Shown here one piece after another: positions 23,809 to 35,040 of a DNA stretch of 64,000 nucleotides. Made by a program: the position numbers and the translations under genes. The first letter of the stretch is position 1; every line of letters begins with the position of its first letter. Under the pieces are notes generated by a model. That model made no database searches. It worked only from the letters and a program-made list of their open reading frames with translations, and was not told the origin of the DNA. The DNA lies in assembly GCF_000002235.5 (NCBI RefSeq), contig NW_022145597.1, forward strand, positions 25,374,423-25,438,422, written 5' to 3'. Origin of the DNA: Strongylocentrotus purpuratus. Taxonomy: Eukaryota > Echinodermata > Echinoidea > Camarodonta > Strongylocentrotidae.

Positions 23809-23981
23809 GGTCCAAATATTTCAGCTATAACTCGTCATGTTTTGAATATGAGGGTATTACTTGAAGAGCAATCCTTTTCAGGGGACATTACTACTCAAAT
23901 ATTCTTCCAAACTGACATAAAAAGTATGAGATAGCTCACAAATCATTTTTCATCTTCATCAGAACTCCACCTTCTCTTTAA
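23809..23981. mobile_element. TTAA MITE family B, 3' fragment
   Basis: Contains CCTTTTCAGGGGACATTACTAC and CCAAACTGACATAAAAAG and ends CCTTCTCTTTAA, matching the right half of 16012-16398. The left half is missing at the junction with the SINE. Confidence 0.7.
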
Positions 23982-24980
23982 CAGAGTCTCAGCCCACACG
24001 ATCTTGAATAACATTTGCTCGCACGCACGAGAGAGATAAAAGCCAATGCACTATTCAGGTTGAATCCTATTGTCATTGTCAAGTGGCATATATGATACAG
24101 GCCATAAATAGCAAAACATGTTTTGCTTTCTCTAAAACCACTTTCCTTGAGTAGACTTATAATGAATACATAGTGGCTCGGAGATGTTAGAAGTGGTTTT
24201 GCTCATGCGATTTGATTGATATTAAAACTGTCTAGAAATTATGAGGAGGTGTACAGAAAAATAGTTTTGTATTGTGGCGTTGAGACTTAAGAACATATGC
24301 GAATGAAAGCAAATTGACCCAACTGAAGTGAATTTTTACTGCAATTAAAATGGATTAATAGATGAAATGGATGAGAGGGCTATATACTTTCTATAAATGC
24401 ACATTGAAAATAATGGATTTCACATTTCCTTGTTAAAAGAAGGTTTTACTGGTTATTCAGTTCAATTAAATTCAAATTGTAGAACTATCATATCAATAAG
24501 CACCAAATGTAGTATTACAAAAACCTTGAGTGTCTCTTTGAAGGGGCATTTTTCAGAGAGAAGAAAATAAAACATTGTCCCCCAAAAAATTAAAAAGTAG
24601 AATCACAATTTGTTGATAGAATGAGTTATCTCAACCATGCACATCAGCAGTTGAAACATACCAACATAATTTATTCTATCGTATTCAAAAACATAATTTC
24701 CACTACAAGAGATTGCAAATGTAATTAAACAAGGAAGGAGGAATTGAAATTGAGGGAAAAGAAATTGTGTAAGCAAAATCATTGACTTGATATGGATCTA
24801 TAATCCTTTTTCTATCTCTCTTTCTCTTTGCTCTATATCCAGACAGAACGTTGATACAGCCTTGGTGCAGTAGAAGCAGAAGTCACATTTACACAAGGTA
24901 AGTAAATGCCATGACAACCATGCAATTTTGATAACAGTAGTAGTACAGGGCAAGATATTGTATTATATATATGTTCACCC
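23982..24980. other. Non-coding stretch
   Basis: AT-rich. No exon, RNA gene or repeat with a partner elsewhere in the window was recognised. Confidence 0.5.
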
Positions 24981-24981
24981 A

Positions 24982-25212
24982 TGCTTAGCGAAAACCAACC
25001 AGTTTTGAGAACTATAATACATTTGCAATTAAATATTTTATCCATATTTTCACTCATGCTTAGCGACGTACAACCGACCAATTTTGTGAATAATGGTACA
25101 ATGCAATTGAATATATCATTCATATTTTTCACTGTTGCTTAGCAACAGCCAACAAAACAGTTTTATAAACAATGGTACAGGTCATTGGAATATATCATCC
25201 ATATCGTCAGCC
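24982..25212. repeat. Three-unit tandem repeat, about 77-bp period
   Basis: TGCTTAGC occurs at 24982, 25058 and 25136. Each is followed by a CCAACCAGTTTTG-like word, then CAATTGAATAT and a TCCATAT-like word. Units are diverged by several bases. Confidence 0.85.
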
Positions 25213-25599
25213 GTGTTTATAGGTTGAAACCTTGTATTCATGTATCATGAATGATGATAGTCGTACATTTAGATTTCTACATGGAATGATTATTTCTGCT
25301 GTTCTCTATGAAAAGGCATACTTCATAGAGTGAAATTATTTTTCAAAACAAGAGGTTTGCTTTCAGAATATGCTTCATTATAGCACTAAACCAAATTACG
25401 CTGATATCAGTTTAGTAGTTGATACCGTAAGGGGTAGACCTATAATGGTATAATAATGTCGTGAAAAAGAAGGAAGAGAGAAATAAAAAATAAAATGATG
25501 CCATAGAGAGAGAGATAGGATGATTGATAATGAGATTTGGCACAAAGAATGAAAACAAGTTTGTGGAAAAATCGAGAAGTATAAAGAGTCTTACAGAAG

Positions 25600-25960
25600 C
25601 TGAGGGGAGAGAGAGAGAGAGAGAGACCATTTTGAAGGGCAAAGGGAAGAGAGAGAGAGAGAAAGAAAAACACATGAGCAAGAGAAAGACAATAAGGATG
25701 AGGTAAAGAGAGACAGAAGAGGAACGAGGGACAGAAAAAGGAGAAAGAGAGAGTGAGAAAACTATATTATAGAGAAACAGGCAGAGGGGAGGGGAGAGGG
25801 GAAAGAGAGGGGCAAAAGAGGAAAGAGAGAGAAAGAGGGGAAAGAGTAAAATAACAGTTTTAAAGGAAGAAAGAATGAAAAAAAACATCTTTTTATAGAG
25901 AAATTGACAGATGCAGTAAAAGAGAGAAAAAGCAAGAGATCGACAGTCGAGCGAGAGATG
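25600..25960. repeat. GA-rich low-complexity tract
   Basis: A long purine-rich stretch with several pure GA runs. The 198-residue open frame on the minus strand across it is Ser/Leu/Phe low-complexity and is an artefact. Confidence 0.9.
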
Positions 25961-25999
25961 GGGATAAAGAGTGGGATTGAATAAGGGATACTTCTCGTA

Positions 26000-27839
26000 G
26001 CCTGTCATGTTGATTCCCCCCTTAACACACTGTCGAGAGGGCCTTCCTTATTGCATGCCAAATCCGCCACCTAATCCGACGCGAGTCGATCGAATTTCAA
26101 TCAATACCTTCGCGGTGAACGGAAAAAATGTTGTTCACACACTTGACCCTGCGTGTAACTAGCGCACATCATGTGTTCATCTCTGAATTTCTAATCAGGT
26201 GGAACATCGCCAATTTAAAGCAGATACTTCAAGATTTTTGTTTCCATATGTTGCTGTTTTGCTTCCTAGTATCGTGCCTTGTTGGCAATTGTTCTTACTC
26301 CTTGCATTCTGCTAGGTATCGGTTTCTAAAACCAACATTTACTGGAAGGGATCACTTGAAAAGGGAAGATATGTGGAATTAAATGCGGAGTAAATATTTA
26401 AGTTTCAATTAAATTACCTGATCATGTTCCTCTTTCAACTCCAGGATTAGGCAAACATGAATGGAATATTAGTGATACTATTTGATTAAAAATGGTACAT
26501 GCATTTATGTCTTTTGTAAACTGGAATGATTCAACGAATGGCTACATTGCAAAACGTCATATTATAACATGGTCATGATTACCAAGTAAATATGAATTAT
26601 AGCAACGCAAACAGACCTAGTAAAGCTTTTTATCTTGCCCTCATTGGGGTAAATTGCAAAAATGAACAGAAAGCTGAAATCAGACAATATAAAGCGAAAG
26701 CATGATGAAATGCCTGTTTTTGCTGCTATTTTTCCAATTATTTATACACTGTATATATTTTTCCCAAGTTATTGGTAATCATGGAACGATTTAATCCTGC
26801 GCATGAAAGGTTCAGCATTCCTTTCCCCCAAATAATGACAGGAATTAGAATAACATTCTCATATTTCCAAAATGTTTTCAAATCTTCTAACTTCAAATAA
26901 CCTTAGCTGTGTGACTGTCGATTCTAAAAATGTATCGGGCAATTAGAAGTACTTTCATCACCTGGGGCTCACACTTAGCTCTAGTATTCAACCTTGCTTC
27001 ATTACTGGAGCTCAGAAAGATTTATTAATGGCATTCTAAGAGTAATTAGTCTGCTATATCTCACCCCCCCCCCCCCCAATCTGCTTCTTCTCCCACCTCT
27101 GCTAAGGTGATGTTAAGTTTTGGAAATCAATTTGCATTTTGGTAGAAGCTGTCTTGAAGTCATTATTAGTAGGTTTTCATACAGCTACTTAATCCTTTGG
27201 ATACCAAGACTGAGACAATTCTACTATAGTCTATGGATAGTGCATGTTAAATTGCATCCCTTGAGTTAATGATTAATGAACTAGCAACATTTACACAAAA
27301 TTATGGAAACTTGCTGAAAATCACATGCATTGAATATCACCACCAACACAAATATGAACATACAGTATGGGACTGTTTGTGATATTGTGCAATAGAACAT
27401 ATCCTGCTCTATCGATGCATAAGATTGCTCATCTATTAATACTTTCTGTCAAATATTAGGTATTTTATTAGTTATTTTTATCTAATTCTTTAAGAAATTT
27501 AGTCATATTAAAAAATTCTCTGTCACATTTATATAGGGATGATATATATTCCAATGTGCTGTAAATTACAAACAATAAATGGAAAGAAACAATGCATACA
27601 TGTACGCATGAAAATATACTTCAATTTTGTTATATATTGCTGGCGGACTTGCTAGAATACTAAGGATGTCTTTACAATGCGTAAAGCAAAATGTATTTAT
27701 GTCTATCAGAAGTTGAGATTGATTAACTGGTATGTAATGGGTAAGCCTCCTCCTGCTTCCCTCTCTTAAAAGTCTTTTAAAAAGCCTCCGATACAAAGTA
27801 CCATCATCCTTTCTAATGCAATTTAATTCACCGTAATTA
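26000..27839. other. Non-coding stretch
   Basis: No gene seen. A short CpG-containing patch lies at 26060-26125 (ATCCGACGCGAGTCGATCG). A poly-C run is at about 27065-27078. Otherwise AT-rich. Confidence 0.5.
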
Positions 27840-28225
27840 TGTCCAGTGATCTCGTTCGGGGCACTCAAGTAGGAAGCGGCATATTAATACACCCCGTCCA
27901 TCGATACGTGGCCCGTGAGGGCGACAGAGGGTGCAATCCTCCGTGTTTGCCATTCGTGAAAGGATTAGCGAGAATCTGATTTGGCTTCTTTGTAATCCAA
28001 TAGGCCGGCACACAAGCCCCGCAAACAGGACCAGGAGTATTAATGCACAGTTATTCCTTACTTCAATCCTCTCCCATCCCCCCATCTCCCTCATTTCCAG
28101 CAGCTCGTGTTTCTATCCCGGCTTCTCTCGGCAGTCGTTAACGCTTAATGTTATTATCCGGGCATTAGCCGGTGCTAAGGAATGCAATAGATTTCCCCCG
28201 GGGTGTTTGAAAACGAGATTATGAT
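27840..28225. promoter_or_regulatory. GC/CpG-richer unique block with Otx-like sites
   Basis: A unique, less AT-rich block. It contains GGATTA (27962-27967) and TAATCC (27993-27998), the core recognised by Otx/bicoid-type homeodomains, as well as other ATTA words. No exon with credible splice sites is visible. An enhancer is a reasonable guess from composition and motif pairing only. Confidence 0.25.
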
Positions 28226-28393
28226 TAGAAGTTTTAAGCCGACACTCGCTTTCTGTTTTCCCTCTCATTCTCAATCTCCTTCTCTGTTTTTTCGCCGTTG
28301 CTCTCTTCGTGAATATGTATCCAGTGGATGTACATTTTGGGGAGGGACGCCATATTACCGGTAATTCAAGTGATTGGAGTCAATGTCATATAT

Positions 28394-28466
28394 TGAGGGC
28401 CAGAATGGCATTAAATTAACTCTGTGTCAGAGTGCATGCATTAACACCGTTTTAGCTCTAAACAGA
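28394..28466. repeat. GCCAGAAGGGCGTTAAC hairpin family, copy
   Basis: The left arm GGGCCAGAATGGCATTAA is followed by TTAACTCTGTGTCAGAGTGC; the right arm is ATTAACACCGTTTTAGCTC. Its centre is nearly identical to that of the interrupted copy 100 bp further on. Confidence 0.8.
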
Positions 28467-28540
28467 CCATAGAAGATGTATGCCTATAGGAGGTGTACCG
28501 GTAAGCTTATTGTCTGTTTCAGCATAAAGAATTGTATCAG

Positions 28541-28988
28541 TTGAGAGGGTGTTAACTCTGTGTCAGAGTGTATCAGTTAAAGATAAACTTTAGTACTGGT
28601 AATCCGATTGCATTGTGAAAGAAAAGGTGTGGAAAGGATCAGAAACAGTTGATCATGTAGCATGTAAGTATTGGTGTGCACTGCAAGGTTCTGGAGTCAT
28701 CAAAATCATAATGAATTTGACAGAGTCTTGGTAAAGTAACAAGCACTGTACACAGAAAGCTATATATGGGACAACACACATGGTGTCGGGGCTATAGTAC
28801 TACCTTGATTTCCTTGTCGTTCTATGCTCATTACTCAGCCAGTTTACATTTTCTTCCAAAATTGTTTGGCACATGTCATTTATTTGTAATCTTGAACATT
28901 CAGTGTAAGTTTCGTTTGATTCTGTGAGAATTTTTTTTTTTTTTTTTTACCAGAACTGGAGTTTATCTTTAACGCCCTTCTGGCATAG
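28541..28988. repeat. Hairpin-family copy split by a MITE
   Basis: The left part (28541-28580) ends GAGTGTATCAGTTAA and the right part (28969-28988) begins TTAACGCCCTTCTGGC. Joined at one TTAA they give a normal member of the hairpin family. The interruption is the family A element at 28577-28972. Confidence 0.85.
28577..28972. mobile_element. TTAA MITE family A, diverged copy 3
   Basis: A 396-bp element with ends TTAAAGATAAACTTTAGT and, reversed, TTAAAGATAAACTCCAGT. Internal parts match 1911-2284 (GATTGCATTGTGAAAGAA, GGTTCTGGAGTCATCAAAAT). A distinct right half also matches 33354-33475 in reverse. It lies inside a hairpin-family repeat with TTAA on both sides. Confidence 0.85.
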
Positions 28989-29310
28989 ATAATGGACAGA
29001 TTGCCCATGCCATTAGATTTTGATGAGGTTAACACTTTTATCACCAGTGATTTATCGAAAGTTTCACTTTCATATTATAGGAAATGAAGTCAATGTAGCC
29101 ATGCAAAATTAATATTTCACCGTTTAAAGGGCTACTGAGTGTATTGTTTTGTTTTCATCAGTATTTCTATTTTAGGATATCTGATTTTAACTTGATATTT
29201 GATTTGAATTTACTTTCCACTTTTCTTATGAAATTTTGATACCTCTGGCTATTTTCATTCAACATAATATGGCATATTTCTTCTATATCTTCAATATATT
29301 TCATGAAGTT

Positions 29311-29466
29311 TTTCTTTGTGACGATTATATTGCTCACATGCATATGGTGGGTCAACTTTCTCTAGCTGGGTGGAGTATCAATTTTCGCGATATTAGTTTT
29401 CTGGAAGCTATTCTTTGTGATGATTATATTGCTTGCATGGTTGGTCAACCTTCAGCTGGATAGAGT
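29311..29466. repeat. Tandem duplication, 99-bp offset
   Basis: TCTTTGTGACGATTATATTG at 29313 and TCTTTGTGATGATTATATTG at 29412 start two similar blocks, both continuing to GGTCAAC and AGCTGG. Confidence 0.8.
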
Positions 29467-30099
29467 GTCTGTTTAAAAAAAAAAATACCTTGAATAACAC
29501 TTAGTCTTTTATTCCATGTAGGCTGTTTCAGATTTATTCCAGACTGTTATTCTCTGTTGTTGCCGTAGAAGGATATTATAATTTTAGACCTTGTAACGTT
29601 ATATTCTCATGAACGCACTGTAGGGAAGTTACCATCACCTTGCAGTTTATAGAGAAATTATTTGTTTTGGAATATCTCTTTTGTCTTCTCCTTTCCTTTT
29701 TAAATTTTCTCAAAGCAACATGGGATTTTTCAAATCAAATTGTATCCATCTTTCTTTCTTATCTAAAAAGAATTAATTAAAAATTGTCTTTCGATTTATC
29801 TATTCATTCAGTTTTTATTTAATATTTGTTTATTTACTTTTAGTATTACAGTGCTCTTTGGCTTTTTTATCTGTCCAAAGCTACATGAAATCAATCAGTG
29901 CTCCTTTGTATTTTTTTTCCTTCATAGTTACTATATTAACCCATTGATACTGAGCCTGTATGAATCAATTTTCTATTCAAATTGGCACCATTGATATTGA
30001 TTGTCACTCGTTCAGTGTGTTATCAAGTTGAAGATGATGCATATATTCTGTCAAAAAATGTGTGACCCCTAATATCATTTGGTAACTAATTCATCCCTA

Positions 30100-30179
30100 T
30101 TTTCACGAAGTGACGGTAGTGAGGAAAATTGTAACGCAAAGTGAATGCAATTTTTTTCACTACCGTCACTTCGTGAAAA
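30100..30179. repeat. Short foldback, copy 2 (23-bp perfect arms)
   Basis: TTTTCACGAAGTGACGGTAG starts the arm at 30100-30122, which is perfectly complementary to 30157-30179. Arms and loop are nearly identical to 4645-4725, but the outer flanks differ, which places the element boundary at the arm ends. Confidence 0.9.
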
Positions 30180-30231
30180 CAGCGACGAATTTGGCCACAA
30201 GTTGCATATCAGTTGGTCGCATGTTGTATAT

Positions 30232-30605
30232 TTTAGAAGTATGATTCAGAATTCGATGTGCCAATTTGCCAAACCACATCATTTAAACATTTTGCCCTTG
30301 AAAAATGGATCAACTTCTGTTATGAACTCATCTGATACATTGAATGAATCAGCATTTCTACTTAAAATTGGCAATGCTGTCAGAATTATGATTCTTTACG
30401 ATTATTTGTGACATATTAAACATTTAGAGGTATGATTCAGAATTTGATGTGCCAAACCACATAATTTAAACATTTTGTCCTTGAAAATTGGATTCATTTC
30501 TGATATGAGCTCATCTGATACATTGAATGAATCAGCGTTTCTACTTAAAATTGGCAATGCTGTCAGAGTTATCATTCTTTATGATTAATTGTGAAATATT
30601 GAAAC
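30232..30605. repeat. Tandem duplication, 191-bp unit
   Basis: ATGATTCAGAATTCGATGTG at 30241 and ATGATTCAGAATTTGATGTG at 30432 head two copies matching through CATCTGATACATTGAATGAA and TTGGCAATGCTGTCAGA. High similarity suggests a fairly recent duplication. Confidence 0.92.
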
Positions 30606-31005
30606 AAATTGTAACTATCTTTTTTGGAAGGGGGCAGATGTACGAACCCTATATAAATACTTCACATTTTGGAGATCCAGACTTAGATTTTGGGTGCCCA
30701 TGTGCCCAGGGTGCCTGTTGGTATTGAACCCTAGATAGAGGTATGTTTTATAAGGCTAGCTCGCGTATACATCATCATCATATTTATCATTATCATCATC
30801 AGTTGTCAGCACCAGTATTTGTTACCAGTATTTAAAACAAGAAATTTAAAAACGAAAAGAACCTTTGAGAACACTACATTTTAGGATTGCAGGGCCCTCG
30901 GGAGAACTGTATTATCATTATCACCATCATTTGATAACACCATTATTTATCATGAGGCTTCCTGGGATAAAGAAGACATATTATGTTTATGTATATTATT
31001 ATTAT

Positions 31006-31169
31006 TACAGTGAAACCTGTCTATAAAGACCACCAAAGGGAGACAAGAAAGGCAGATGGTCTTTATGTACATGTTCCTTTTAATACATGTTTTAATGAGG
31101 ACCCGTTTTCAAGGGAAACAAAAATTTGGTCTTTGTAGACAGGTGGTCACTGAAGCAGGTTTGACTGTA
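31006..31169. mobile_element. TA-flanked MITE family G, copy
   Basis: Begins TACAGTGAAACCTGTCTATA and ends CAGGTTTGACTGTA, so the ends are inverted and flanked by TA. Related sequences lie at 56597-56699 (complete) and 48632-48712 and 60418-60476 (partial). CAGT ends with TA duplication suggest Tc1/mariner ancestry. Confidence 0.8.
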
Positions 31170-32583
31170 TTATCACTATCATGAAGAGACTTTCTGTGCA
31201 TTATTCTCAAAGAGGTTGGTCTCGGGGAAGATAGATCGAGGTCCATTTTACAAGACTAACTCCCTCCTAGACTAAACTGTGTAAACCCAATTATATCATG
31301 GCCGTGGGCAGAACATACTGGAGCTCCCCCTGCCTCGGTCTGCGTAGCAGCGGCAGCGCAAGGTATACATTAAGATACATGCTTCCAATATGGCCACTCT
31401 CATTCATTAAACCCTGTGCTTAACCTTTCCAACCCATCCAGACAGTCGCTCAGTATTCTGTAGTTTGACTCTATGACTTTTGATTCAAAGCGCTTAAAAA
31501 ACTATACCGGATGCATGGGTAGAACAAAATTTTGCAAACACCATTGTCCAGTGTCCATTTAATATTGTTGTTGTTGTGTTTTTTCTCTTCTTGTTTGCAT
31601 GCCCATATTGTGTTTGACGGTAGAAATTTTTAAATGGATTTTTTTTTTCTTTTTTTTTCTTCAAATCCTCCATTTGGCAACATGTTGAGAGGTTCAAAGA
31701 TCGTTTTCAATCGTAATTGCATTTTGTTCAACTTTTCGGCAAAGTTCCTGTCTATACATATTTTTTCAGAGACATTACATTACATTACATAAGAATAATT
31801 TACCATCAAAAGAAAAATATTAGTTTTGCCAATTTGAAGAGGGACCTGTGATCAATTTAGCTCTTGAAAATGTCCTGACCTGAAAGGGTTAAGACCAGTG
31901 TGAGGTACATGAAAAAGATCAGTCGTAGTGGATTTATGGATGGAGGAGACGATTCTATTCAGTTCTGAATCAGGCCGATGTATCTATTAATCCAACCAAT
32001 TCTTACTGTCAATTTGTCTAGACATAGTGCAATTACTTTCAGTAGAGAGGGAAGTACTTTTGTTATTCATTGTTCATCTGAATTTATGGACATTTTGGAG
32101 AGGATGTAGATTGATGTTTTCAATTACGGACACTCTTCAGGATGTGGTCTGAAATGTTTCATTTTTCCACAACCATCTCTCCCCCCCCCCCCCCCCCATC
32201 CGAGTAATGAACATTCATTTATTCTATATAGAAGCCTGTGTCAATAGGCCATTTTCGTAATTTAACCAAGTTTATGCATATATGCCTATTCACCTGTTAC
32301 AAATAAATGTTTCTTAATTATCAGAACTCAAATAGACCATTCAATTTTATGCGCAAATCGTTATTAAGTGCCTTCTTACAAATTATTTCATTTATCGTTT
32401 AAGAATAATTGTATTTCAATAGTCAGAATGCCAAACATTATGGCTTGTCCTGCCTAACAACTTGTAACGTATGCAATTCACAAAGATTTGTGCATTAAAT
32501 TTGATTACATTATGAAAACAGTCCCTCTCAATTGTGCATGTGTGTAAATATGTATTCCATAATTATTTAAACATTGCATCATT

Positions 32584-32650
32584 TGAGAACCATATGAGCA
32601 TCAACTCATTATTTTTACATATAATTAATGCACTTCTGGCTCTCAACAGA
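32584..32650. repeat. GCCAGAAGGGCGTTAAC hairpin family, copy
   Basis: A degenerate left arm (GAGAACCATATGAGCATCAACTC) with a well-kept right arm (TTAATGCACTTCTGGCTCTC) followed by AACAGA, a flank shared with the copies at 28394 and 46526. Confidence 0.7.
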
Positions 32651-32829
32651 CTGTGTGCACATGAGGTAATCAGTACCTGAAAACTTGTTCAATTATTCAA
32701 GCGAGACCTTGTTTGGCACACGCATCGTTGATTAGGCAGTGTTAGAATTCTGTGCGGCCATCAACACCCCTAGGTGTGGACGCCCTTCAGTTCCACATCA
32801 AATTGGCAACATTGATTGCGTCTTCAAAG

Positions 32830-33219
32830 TTAAAGATTAAGCTGATTACTGAACGTGTGATTAGGCCTACATTGTGTTTTTTTTATAAAGGAATCATGTG
32901 GGATTGGTTAATTATGTAGTACATAATGATAAGAATTAATGTAAATGTATATTGTGAAGTTTTGGAATGATCTTGCTGCAGATAAAATATACTCCGCACA
33001 GAAATGGGTTCATGGGACTATACAAACACACACACACAAATATTTCATCCAAATTTCTCAGCTATTCATTATATTTGAAATATGTAGGTATTTTTAATAG
33101 CAATATTACAGGGGACATTTCTACTATGATATTCTCCCAAAACTGACTTAAAAATACAGAGGGAAGCTCACAAAATCTTGTTCTTTTTTTCCCCAGAGCT
33201 CAATTTACCTTCTCTTTAA
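32830..33219. mobile_element. TTAA MITE family B, copy
   Basis: A 390-bp element beginning TTAAAGATTAAGCTG and ending CCTTCTCTTTAA. It shares CACAGAAATGGGT, CAGGGGACATTTCTAC and AAACTGACTTAAAAA with 16012-16398. A CA dinucleotide run has expanded inside it at 33027-33038. Confidence 0.8.
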
Positions 33220-33340
33220 ATTCTGTTGATCCACCAGCACTCCTATGACAAGGTTAATTACTTCTTAATGATTTACCAGCTAGTTATACCTACAAACTCT
33301 TCATGCATTGCTGGAGGAAGGAAGGAAGTTTGGAAGTACA

Positions 33341-33475
33341 TTCAAGATAAACTAGACTTCTGGTAAACATAGAAAATAAATTCTCGCAGAATCCAACAAA
33401 ACTTACACTGCATGTTCAAGATTACAAGTAAATGACATGTGCCACACAATTTTGGTAGAAAATTTGTAATGATCA
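33341..33475 (-). mobile_element. Family A-related fragment
   Basis: Inverted match to the right half of 28577-28972, including TTACAAGTAAATGACATGTG on the plus strand. The edge near 33345 (AAGATAAACTAGACTTCTGG) resembles the family A end. The other end is not found. Confidence 0.6.
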
Positions 33476-33809
33476 TAGAAAGATAAGGAAATCTGGGTAA
33501 TTAAGTAGGCCCGATACTATTTGCTAAATACAGGTATGCGCAAACGAGAGTTCTGGTTTTTATCAGAGATGATGCCCAGTAAGTTTTTGTGCCTTTTTTT
33601 TTCACGGGTTTAAACAATCAATCAACTGCAGGATAAACAATCCAGACTTAATCAAAAAATATTGTGGTGACATAAGACCTTTAAAAATAAATCAACCGAA
33701 GGCAATTTCAGAAGCCATGTTCATTACATCTTGAAAAATATGAAGGTTACAAAATGATGTATTATAATGTAGCCTGAACATGTTGTGTATGGGATATACA
33801 ATAAGGTAA

Positions 33810-34060
33810 TCACCTTGAGTTGCATGGAGGGAGCTGCAGCCAGCCGTGATCGTTCCCGTCACAGTTCCACGAGTGTAGGTGTAGTATGAAAACAGGTTGT
33901 CCTTGAGCGTCCAATGTTTCTAAATTGGCGCCTAAACGCTTTCAGAGGATCAAGCACCAATCTTCTCGCAACACTTGAACACTCATCGAGGTACGTTAAC
34001 GCATCCATCATGCTCGCTAGTTTCTCCACGGCAATTTGGAGGTTCCATCGTATATAGTGA
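33810..34060. promoter_or_regulatory. CpG-richer unique block
   Basis: Unique sequence with several CpGs (GTGATCGTTCCCGTC, GGCGCCTAAACGC) between AT-rich repeats. No exon or known motif cluster recognised. Regulatory function is only a possibility. Confidence 0.15.
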
Positions 34061-34103
34061 CGTTAGTGACATTAGTAGCGGTAAAAGGGTGTATCATCTA
34101 TTA

Positions 34104-34161
34104 AGAGCCAAAAGGACGCTAACTCTGTACAAAATGATATGAGTTAATGCCATTCTGGCTC
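34104..34161. repeat. GCCAGAAGGGCGTTAAC hairpin family, well-formed copy
   Basis: The left arm AGAGCCAAAAGGACGCTAACTC pairs with the right arm GAGTTAATGCCATTCTGGCTC across a loop of about 15 bp. At least 11 further copies occur in the window: 11511, 21021, 22902, 28394, 28541 (split), 32584, 46526, 47761, 51145, 53461 and 53748. Confidence 0.88.
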
Positions 34162-34335
34162 AAAATGGCCAATATGTGCCTTCTAACATTGGACAAACTT
34201 CCATTAATATTTTTATTCAGGAGTATGAGACTTTAAGATTCTAATAAAAGAGTATCACACCGTTTGCCTGGAATGCAATATATATAAAGTTAGTTTTTTA
34301 TAAATGTAATGCTTTCTGGGAGAAATTTAAATTAT

Positions 34336-34522
34336 TATTTAAACATATTTGTTGCTTACACCCAGTAAATAAGATTGATTGATCGATCTGTATTGAAAAA
34401 CAAGTCAGAAAAAAAATGTTGGAAGCAGCCGGATTTGAACCTGCATCTACTGGGCAGAATACAGATCGATCAATTGATCTTATTTACTGGGTTTAAGCCT
34501 TAAATATGTTTGAATAATAAAT
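34336..34522. repeat. Foldback enclosing a tRNA 3'-half-like sequence
   Basis: Arms of about 60 bp pair across a central block: TTATTTAAACATATTTG on the left against its near-complement at the right edge, and CAGTAAATAAGAT against ATCTTATTTACTG. On the minus strand the centre reads GTAGATGCAGGTTCAAATCC, then GGCTGCTTCC: a T-arm with B-box and acceptor-like 3' end. No matching tRNA 5' half was seen, so it is not called a tRNA gene. Confidence 0.8.
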
Positions 34523-35040
34523 GAAAGTTAGTGTTTGTAATCATTCAGAAATATTAAGTATTAAATATTACACCTTCCGGTATTCACTTTCACATTAATC
34601 ATCTGCTTGACCCATGTCATGATTTAGTATAGACAGATTTTTGTTAATTTACTTTTGAGACAAATGTAAAGAAATCCATGTTTCAAGTTGGCAAATCAAA
34701 ATCGCATCGTACCTTTAATCCAAATTCAATCCCTAATGCATTGCCTTCCTTACAAGATACATCCATTTCTGTTTTGTTTTCAACAAACAACAGCCTTTAG
34801 ATGTTTGGTCTATTGCCCCTACCTTGCAGTTGTTCTGTTCCCCTCCTTGTTCTACTACCCCAGTTGTTTCATTAGATACACATCTCTGCTTTGAAAGCAA
34901 AATAATCAATAAACAGATTTAGGATTTAGGCCACTAAGAGCAAGAAATCAAATATTTTGCCCCATGCGGTTGTATTCATTATTTCTTGTGATGAATAGTG
35001 TGACATATAGATCCATACATTTCCCACAGGCCTTTCTTGT

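Noticed and set aside
23171..25212. CRISPR-like array from regularly spaced repeats near 24982
   Set aside because: Units are whole-length diverged tandem copies in an animal genome, not short identical repeats with unique spacers.
25412..26008. 198-residue minus-strand frame
   Set aside because: Reads a GA-rich low-complexity tract; Ser/Leu/Phe only.
31780..31792. ATTAC repeat as telomere-like sequence
   Set aside because: Only about three ATTAC units; too short and unlike animal telomere repeats.
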